From assembly GCA_016179165.1 (NCBI GenBank), contig JACORX010000414.1, forward strand, positions 1 to 11,347: a stretch of 11,347 nucleotides of DNA, written 5' to 3'. The translations under genes and the position numbers were made by a program. The stretch comes from Candidatus Rokuibacteriota bacterium. Lineage in GTDB: Bacteria; Methylomirabilota; Methylomirabilia; Rokubacteriales; CSP1-6. Under the pieces are notes generated by a model. That model saw only the letters and a program-made list of their open reading frames with translations. It did no database searches and was not told the DNA's origin. Below are positions 6,257 to 11,347 of this stretch, one piece after another. Positions within the stretch are counted from its first letter, which is position 1. Every line of letters starts with the position of its first letter.

Positions 6257-8276
6257 TTAGCCCACCGATCTCAGCTCCGCCTCCGCCCGCTCCAGCCAGA
6301 ACCGCATGTCCATCTCGCGGTAGAGCGTCGTCGCGGTCGTGAGGTGCTCCCGGGCCTGCTCGCGCTGGCCCGTGCGCTGGTAGGGCTTGCCGAGGCCGAG
6401 GTGGCAATGGGCGGCAAGCGGGCCCATACCGAGCTCGATCGCCAACGCCTGCGCGTCCTGGTAGAAGATGTCGCTTTCCGAGACGTCAGCCCCGAGACTG
6501 GCACAGTCCCCGAGAAGGCGTAGCGCCCATGCTTCGTAGCCGCGCTCACCAAACTGGCGCGCCCTCATCAACGCATTGCGGCCTGCATCTTGTGCGGCTC
6601 GAACGTCACCGCTTTCGAGGTACGCTTCGCCGAGATTCACGATGAAGAGGCTCCGATGTGCGCCAAATCCACGAACCTCGAAACGGTCGAGGGCTTCTCG
6701 AAGCCTTATCAGTCCTTCGTGGCGGCCTGACAACGCCTCAACATGCCCCAGCAGCCAGCCGAGATTCGCGAGCCACCATTCGAGCTTCCACTCCTTGGCT
6801 ATGTCGAAACCGCGCTGAAGCAAGACGTGCGCGCCATCGAAGTTCGCGCGCAGGCGATGCACGTAACCCAGCCCCCACGCGGCGATTCCTATCGTGAACG
6901 GTTGAGACGCCTCCTCGGCAAGTCGCAGAGCTGCTTCACCGTCGGCGATCGCGGCTTCGAATCCTCCCCGCTCGGCGTGCGTTAGCGCGAGATAGGCCCT
7001 CGCTGCAACGGCTGGCGGCACTAGATGCCCATAGTAGCTACCTCGCGGCACACGAGGTGCCAACCCGAGGACCTCGTGGGCGCTCGCCTCTGCGCGCACG
7101 TAGTCGCCCCGGCAGTGCCACGAAAAGGTCAGGACCACCGAGGCATGGGCCACAATGCTTGGCTCATCGGCCGCCTGCCCGAGGCCTCGGGCCTCCAGCG
7201 CGTAGTCAGTCGCCGCGCGAAGGTCGCCCTGATTCCACCGCAGATTCGCAAGGCCAACGACGGACCGGGCGCGCCGTACGGCATCATCGATCTGTTCCGC
7301 AAGCGTCGCCGCTTCGCGGAGGTATCGCTCGGTGCGCTCGAGATCGCCGCTGAAGCGTAGCGCCTGGCGCAGCAACAAACGCACGTCGACGGCGGTGCGA
7401 ATTAGGTCGGGTTCTGGGGGCAGCTGTTCGATCGAAGTCAATGCTGCCTCTAGGTAGCTGACCGCTTCGCGACCGGCCGACCGCGCGAGGGCCTTCTGTC
7501 CCGCCTGATAGAGGTACCTTGCCGCCTTTGCCCAATCCTGGCCCCGTACGGCATGGTCTGCGAGCCGCTCTATGTGTTCAACGAGTCGATCCGCATATGT
7601 CGCCTCGATCGCGACGACGATCCGTGAGTGGAGCCCGCGGCGCCGCGTCTGCAGCAGGCCGCCGTACGTGACCTCGTGCGTGAGCGCATGCGCGAAGGCG
7701 TACTCGAGATCCGGTAACAGCCCCGTCTCGTAGAGGAACCCGGCGGCCTGCAAGTGGCTGAGTCCGCTGCGGAGCACCTCGTCGGGGAGGTCGGCGATCG
7801 CCTGGAGCAGCGCGAACGGCACGTCCTTGCCGACGACGGAGGCCGTCTGGAGCAGCCGTTTGTCCTCCGGCACGAGCCGGTCGATGCGCGCGGCTAGCAT
7901 CGCCTGGACTGTGGCAGGGAACTTGATCGCCTGGACCGGTTGCGCCAGCCGGTACCGGCCTCGGTCACCCGCCAGCGCCTTCGTCTCGACCAGCGTCCGG
8001 ACGCTCTCCTCCAGGAAGAACGGGTTCCCGCGCTTGACGAGGAGTTGCTTGAGCGGCGCCAGCCCGGGATCGCCGCCGAGGAGCGCCTCCAGCAGCTCCC
8101 CGGCACTCTCGGCCGGGAGCGTGGCCCGCCGTAGCCTGCCCGCACTGATTGCAGAACTGGACCCCGGCCGGGAGTTCTGCGCCGCAACTGGAGCAGGTCG
8201 GGGCGAGCCGGGCGCCGCACTCGAAGCAGAAGCGTGACTGCGGTGGATTCTCGTGCTGGCACCGGGGGCACTTCAT
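6257..8276 (-). pseudogene. Zinc-ribbon/cyclase/AAA-ATPase/TPR regulator with a large frameshifting internal deletion
   Basis: ATG 8276-8274 starts a double zinc ribbon (MKCPRCQHENPPQSRFC, then CSSCGAELPAG and FCNQCGQ). In a different frame, from about 8140, the minus strand resumes with the end of an AAA/NACHT-like ATPase: LRRATLPAESAGELLEALL, GNPFFLEESVRTLVE, AIKFPATVQAMLAARIDRL, PEDKRLLQTASVVG. This continues without interruption as TPR helices to TAA at 6259-6257. Intact relatives run about 1,000-1,100 residues, with a class III cyclase domain and Walker A/B motifs in between. All of that is missing, so several hundred codons were lost and the two halves are out of frame. An ATG at 7900 could still yield a 547-residue ATPase-tail/TPR protein, but it lies inside a conserved motif and I see no ribosome binding site. 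Probably inactive. Confidence 0.75.
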
Positions 8277-8359
8277 CCCGGAGTCACCATATACGCACAC
8301 GCAAGTCCTGATGGGCGGAATTGCAGAAATTCTGCTAATATGATGTCGGAGGTGGATCG
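8277..8359 (+). promoter_or_regulatory. AbrB/PIN operon promoter with palindromic operator
   Basis: The perfect palindrome GCAGAA-A-TTCTGC (8323-8335) is followed at once by TAATAT (8336-8341), a good -10 hexamer, and then GGAGGT (8348-8353), six bases before the ATG at 8360. No clear -35 box is seen at the right distance. A palindrome touching the -10 of an AbrB-type antitoxin gene is the expected place for autorepression. This AT-rich patch stands out from its GC-rich surroundings. Confidence 0.5.
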
Positions 8360-8659
8360 ATGGCTTCTCGCGCGCCTGGCACGACGACGACCCTGATCGT
8401 CTCCCCGAGGGGGCAGATCACCTTGCCCAAACCCGTGCGCGCACGCCTGCGGCTCGCCCCAGGCTCCGTCCTGCTGCTGCGGGAGAAGGCCGGGAAGATC
8501 GTCCTGGATCCCGCCGCGGTGACCCCAGTCTCGCACTATGCCGACGAGGAGATCGAGCGCCTGGTCGGGGCGGATCGCGTCAGCCCGCGTGAGCGGACGG
8601 CGCTCCGCCGGCGCTGGGGCTTGAAGGCGGGCGTGCGGCGCCGTCGCAGTCGTGGCTAA
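8360..8659 (+). CDS. AbrB/MazE/SpoVT-type antitoxin
   Basis: This 99-residue protein is probably the DNA-binding antitoxin of the PIN pair. Residues 11-50 form the swapped-hairpin AbrB fold: TLIVSPRGQITLPKPVRARLRL, then PGSVLLL and KIVLDPAA. The C-terminal part (HYADEEIERLVGADRVSPRERTALRRRWGLK plus a basic tail) should bind the toxin. ATG 8360 is supported by GGAGGT six bases upstream. It overlaps the PIN gene by 8 nt (8652-8659). It faces away from the regulator pseudogene, whose 5' end is about 80 bp away, and probably represses itself through the palindrome at 8323-8335. Confidence 0.87.
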   Translation: MASRAPGTTTTLIVSPRGQITLPKPVRARLRLAPGSVLLLREKAGKIVLDPAAVTPVSHYADEEIERLVGADRVSPRERTALRRRWGLKAGVRRRRSRG

Positions 8660-9080
8660 CCTCCGTGTCTTCCTCGACGCCAACATTCTCTTCACCGCCG
8701 CATACAGCCCGGACGGACTCTCGGCGCTCCTGGTCGAACTGGGAGCGGCGGGCCGCGTCACGCTCCTGACCTCGCCCCTCGCAATCGTCGAGGCCGAAAG
8801 GAATCTCGAGGCGAAGCGACCGGTGGCTCTGCCCACGCTACGGAGGAGCCTTACCGCCGTTCGCGTCGTCAGAGAGCCGGCGCCGGCCGACGTCGAGCGG
8901 CTGACACCTCCGGAGCTGGCCTCGAAGGATCGGCCACTCCTCGCGGCGGCGATCGCCGCCCACGCCACCCACTTCGTGACGGGCGACGTGGCGGACTTCG
9001 GACGCTGGATGGATCGGCGCGCCGGAGTACCGCTCCGGGTCATGACGCCACGGCAGTTCCTCACGGAAGTGCACCCATGA
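8652..9080 (+). CDS. PIN-domain toxin paired with the AbrB-type antitoxin
   Basis: This 142-residue putative PIN RNase has its acidic positions present: Asp9 in VFLDANILFTAAY, Glu47 in IVEAERNL, Asp93 in ASKDRPLLAAAIA and Asp112 in VTGDVADFGRW. The FLDANILFTA start and HFVTGDVADF end are typical of a PIN subgroup that often accompanies AbrB-like antitoxins, and it is only distantly like the VapC at 4305-4703. The start is GTG 8652-8654, eight bases inside the antitoxin gene, so coupled translation is likely. Its last 20 bases run over a C-terminal stub of the TPR regulator on the other strand, suggesting the pair was inserted into or beside such a copy. Confidence 0.87.
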   Translation: MANLRVFLDANILFTAAYSPDGLSALLVELGAAGRVTLLTSPLAIVEAERNLEAKRPVALPTLRRSLTAVRVVREPAPADVERLTPPELASKDRPLLAAAIAAHATHFVTGDVADFGRWMDRRAGVPLRVMTPRQFLTEVHP

Positions 9081-9138
9081 TTGCCTCTGCCTGGTCCAGC
9101 CAGAACCGCATGTCCACCTCGCGGTACATCTCAGGAGG
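9061..9138 (-). pseudogene. C-terminal stub of a second ATPase/TPR regulator copy
   Basis: The minus strand reads PPEMYREVDMRFWLDQAEA, then IMGALP and TGA (9063-9061). This is the end of the TPR family protein seen at 6257-8276, which closes with LYREMDMRFWLERAEAELRSVG. At DNA level 9095-9126 and 6291-6322 agree at 31 of 32 bases. Upstream in the same frame is directly the TAG stop of the flavoenzyme gene (9141-9139), so everything before the last ~20 codons is gone. Confidence 0.7.
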
Positions 9139-10257
9139 CTAGAAACGACTGAGGCGAAGGTCGCTGATGTCCAGGCTGGTAGAGCCGGTCGTCAGAAGCT
9201 CGGCGACCATCTCGCCAGCCGCGGGGGAATGCTGGAAGCCGTGGCCGCAGAAGCCGATGGCTAGGTAGAGGCCCCCGATCTCCGGCGCCCAGTCGAGGAT
9301 GCCGCGGCCGTCCGGGGTGAGCGGCCGCAATCCCGCCCAGGCGTGGCGGACCTGGGCGTGCTCGAGCGCCGGCACGCGGCGCACCGCCTTCTCCACCGTC
9401 TGCTCCAGCACACCCCAGTCCACGCTCGCCGTGTACTCCGTCTGCGCCCCGATGTCGCCCGGGCTCATCAGGATCGCGCCCTGCTCGCTCCGGCAGTAGA
9501 AGCCCGACGTGATGTCGGTCACCAGCGGCATCGGATGCCTGATCTCGGTGAAGGCGTCGGTGACGAAGATGTGACGCTTCCGGGGATCGACCGGCAGATC
9601 CAGGCCCATCATTTTCCCCACCAGCGGCGCCTGCGGCCCGGCGGCGTTGATCACGAGACGTGTCCCGATGCGTCCCGCAGGTGTCACGACGGCGCTGACC
9701 TTGCGGCCGTCGAGCTCGATCCCCGTGACCGGCGTGTCCTCGAAGAACTTGACCCCGCCCGTCCGGGCCCGGGCCGCGTAGGCCTGGACCACGTCGTTGG
9801 GTGAGGCGTAGCCGTCCGTCGGCCCCCAGACGGCCGCGATCGCATCGTCCACGAGAAGCCCCGGCACGATAGCCTTCGCGTCGTCTGGCGTGATCATCCT
9901 CACGTCGGCGCCCATGCTCTGCTGGAGCGCCACGTTCTTCGTGAAACGCGCGACGTCCGTCTCGCTCGACAGGATGAAGAGGTAGCCCTCCTGGCGGAAG
10001 TCGCACGGCACGCCCATCTCGTCCTCGAAACGCTTGAAGAAGGCGATGCCTCGTAGTGAGAACTCGATCTCGACCCGCGTGGCGAACTGCACGCGGATCC
10101 CGCCCGCGGCCTTGCTCGTCGAGCCCGAGCCGATCGCCTCGCGCTCGAGCACCACGACGTCGCGGGCCCCGCGCTTCGAGAGGTGGTAGGCGATGCTCGA
10201 GCCGATGGCGCCCGCGCCGATGATGACGATGTCGGCCGTCCGCGGCAGGGCGCTCAT
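9139..10257 (-). CDS. FAD-dependent oxidoreductase, DAO family (sarcosine/glycine oxidase-like)
   Basis: This 372-residue flavoenzyme probably oxidises a secondary or D-amine such as a sarcosine-like N-methyl amino acid; the substrate is unknown. IVIIGAGAIGSSIAYHLSKRG (GAGAIG at 14-19) with Glu38 at the end of the second strand forms the FAD-binding Rossmann motif. STSKAAGGIR (46-55) is the DAO segment contacting the flavin. The C-terminal FAD/substrate region is WAGLRPLTPDGRGILDWAP followed by LAIGFCGHGFQHSPAAGEMVAELL, the sarcosine-oxidase-beta/DAO hallmark. Length and both ends are complete. ATG 10257 overlaps the stop of the upstream 342-residue gene by 4 nt (ATGA), so the two are one operon and may act on one metabolite. 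Confidence 0.9.
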   Translation of the reverse strand: MSALPRTADIVIIGAGAIGSSIAYHLSKRGARDVVVLEREAIGSGSTSKAAGGIRVQFATRVEIEFSLRGIAFFKRFEDEMGVPCDFRQEGYLFILSSETDVARFTKNVALQQSMGADVRMITPDDAKAIVPGLLVDDAIAAVWGPTDGYASPNDVVQAYAARARTGGVKFFEDTPVTGIELDGRKVSAVVTPAGRIGTRLVINAAGPQAPLVGKMMGLDLPVDPRKRHIFVTDAFTEIRHPMPLVTDITSGFYCRSEQGAILMSPGDIGAQTEYTASVDWGVLEQTVEKAVRRVPALEHAQVRHAWAGLRPLTPDGRGILDWAPEIGGLYLAIGFCGHGFQHSPAAGEMVAELLTTGSTSLDISDLRLSRF

Positions 10258-11282
10258 GCCTCGATCACCCGCGTCACCGGATGCGCCCCGATCTCACCGC
10301 CCATCCAGCCCGGGACGACCGCCGAGAAGCGCCCCGCGGTGCCGCCCGCCACGACCACCATGATCTCCTCCACTGACGGAAACTTGGGTATGAGGGCGTC
10401 GGGGTCCGAGGCGCCGATATTCTTCAACCGCCCGCTCTCTGCGCCGTCAGGCCCCGGCTCGAGCTCCCGGGCGCGGCGGCGCACCGTTTCGAACAAATGC
10501 CGCTTCACGTCCCGCTTGCTCCAGCCTGCCTCTCCGATGGTCTTCGCGTGCTCGGGGCCGATGACCCAGAGCGTGTGGCCGTAGAGCGGGAAGCTCTTGT
10601 GGTTCCACACGCCGGCGGCCGACCAGCCGAGCGAGGCCACGAGCTGCGCCGGCTCGCGGCTCAGGTGGTCGTTGATGATGAAGGGCCCCTCTCCCGGGAA
10701 GACCGTCACCGTGCTTTCGCCGGGGGCATGCCCGCGCTCGACGTGGAGCGGCTCCCACGGAGAGACCTCCTCGTGCTCGCCGATGCAGTACGTGTAGCGG
10801 CCGGGGTGGCCGAGCGTGGACATCGAGATCTCTCCCGCCTTCGCCCCGCCCAGGTTGATCATGACGAGCCGCAGCGCGCGGCCGATCGTGGCGTTGGCGC
10901 GGTAGCCGGGGCCGAACACGCCGGCCGCGCAGTTGACGCCGAGGCGGGCGCGGATCGGGCCGTTGATGATGACGAGGGGCGACGTCGCGTTGGTCGTGCC
11001 CGACTGGCCGTGGAGGTTGAAGGCCGGGTCGCAGGCCGCCTCGACGACGGCCAGGACGACCGGGAAATACTCCGGCTTGCAGCCCGCCATGACGGCGTTG
11101 ATCGCGAGCTTCTCCACCGTCGCGCGGCCGTAGTTGGGCGGCACCTCCGCCACGAGCGCCTCCGGCGCGCGCGACGCGCCGCCCAGCATGCGCTCGACTC
11201 GCTCGCGCGTCGGCGGGACGACCGGCAGGCCGTCTACCCCGCAATTCCACCGATCATCAGCCGTGGCGTCGTTCACGCTCAC
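10254..11282 (-). CDS. Conserved protein of unknown function (UGSC-associated-like)
   Basis: I do not know a proven function for this 342-residue protein. It opens with WNCGVDGLPVVPPT (12-25), then has MAGCKPEYFPVVLA (65-78), FNLHGQSGTTNATSPLVIINGPI, a glycine-rich GVFGPGYRANATIGRALRL, STLGHPGRYTYCIGEHEE (155-172), SPWEPLHVERG (174-184), LWVIGPEHAKTIGEAGWSKRDVKRHLFE and a final VVVAGGTAGRFSAVVP. I recall this architecture near or within UGSC-motif (seleno)proteins, but that is memory, not a search. Cysteines are at 14, 68, 84, 118 and 166. There is no signal peptide or membrane segment. The start is GTG 11282 (a second GTG lies two codons in). No Shine-Dalgarno is seen. It is translationally coupled to the downstream flavoenzyme. 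Confidence 0.82.
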   Translation of the reverse strand: MSVNDATADDRWNCGVDGLPVVPPTRERVERMLGGASRAPEALVAEVPPNYGRATVEKLAINAVMAGCKPEYFPVVLAVVEAACDPAFNLHGQSGTTNATSPLVIINGPIRARLGVNCAAGVFGPGYRANATIGRALRLVMINLGGAKAGEISMSTLGHPGRYTYCIGEHEEVSPWEPLHVERGHAPGESTVTVFPGEGPFIINDHLSREPAQLVASLGWSAAGVWNHKSFPLYGHTLWVIGPEHAKTIGEAGWSKRDVKRHLFETVRRRARELEPGPDGAESGRLKNIGASDPDALIPKFPSVEEIMVVVAGGTAGRFSAVVPGWMGGEIGAHPVTRVIEA

Positions 11283-11318
11283 GGGGGAAAGTTTACACTC
11301 AGAGGCCGTGCCATGTGC
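11283..11318 (-). promoter_or_regulatory. Candidate promoter of the unknown gene/flavoenzyme operon
   Basis: On the minus strand TAAACT (11295-11290) lies seven bases before the GTG start. That would place transcription initiation at or next to the start codon, fitting a leaderless message and the missing ribosome binding site. No good -35 box is found at 16-18 bp. The remaining 29 bases to the window edge show only short GAGCCC/GAGCGAG-like repeats. Confidence 0.25.
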
Positions 11319-11347
11319 GGGAGCCCGAGCCCGAGCGAGTGAGCTAA

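Noticed and set aside
8273..9064. Minus-strand 263-codon frame opposite the AbrB/PIN pair
   Set aside because: Antisense shadow. The plus-strand pair has a promoter, a ribosome binding site and conserved domains.
10497..11342. Plus-strand 281-codon frame opposite the 342-residue gene
   Set aside because: Antisense shadow, rich in Arg/Asp/Ala/Val repeats with no domain.
11319..11347. Short GAGCCC/GAGCGAG repeat and a plus-strand ATG at the right edge
   Set aside because: Only a 9-codon frame to TGA with no supporting motif. The repeat is too short to separate from GC-rich background.

Overview
This is an 11.3 kb GC-rich window from a bacterial chromosome. The protein style suggests an uncultured soil or sediment lineage such as Rokubacteria/Methylomirabilota or a relative. 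The clues are a solitary ABC_sub_bind-type periplasmic protein, an HSD17B10-like dehydrogenase, a DAO-family flavoenzyme, and zinc-ribbon/cyclase/ATPase/TPR regulators. The taxon is an inference; there is no rRNA or marker gene here.

Left part (1-4298). On the minus strand, a two-gene unit of ribonuclease D and an MDR-family NADPH oxidoreductase (4-nt ATGA overlap) is followed by the wreck of a toxin-antitoxin (TA) pair. The wreck is the last 43 residues of a PF09720-type addiction-module antitoxin, overlapping the first ~33 residues of a RelE/ParE-type toxin. The toxin fragment runs in frame into a secreted ABC substrate-binding protein. Divergent from RNase D, on the plus strand, is a short-chain dehydrogenase very close in motif to mitochondrial 3-hydroxyacyl-CoA dehydrogenase type 2.

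Middle part (4305-9138) is an accessory island. It holds three apparently intact TA-like pairs: Phd/VapC (minus), nucleotidyltransferase/HEPN (minus) and AbrB-type/PIN (plus). They alternate with decayed pieces of one family of large regulators (double zinc ribbon, cyclase, AAA ATPase, TPR): an isolated zinc-ribbon N-terminus (5109-5264), a copy whose cyclase and most of its ATPase are deleted with a frameshift (6257-8276), and a 22-residue C-terminal stub (9061-9138). With the left-hand remnant, four different TA types occur within about 8 kb. In all four, the second (toxin) gene starts with GTG and overlaps the antitoxin gene.

Right part (9139-11282) is a minus-strand two-gene unit: a 342-residue conserved protein of unknown function followed, with an ATGA overlap, by a FAD-dependent DAO-family oxidoreductase.

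I see no CRISPR array, tRNA, rRNA, intact insertion sequence or phage gene, and no compelling whole new system. The most interesting points are the decaying TA and regulator remnants, the hairpin that places the toxin start codon in its loop, the MNT/HEPN pair lacking the canonical target tyrosine, and the unknown gene coupled to the flavoenzyme.
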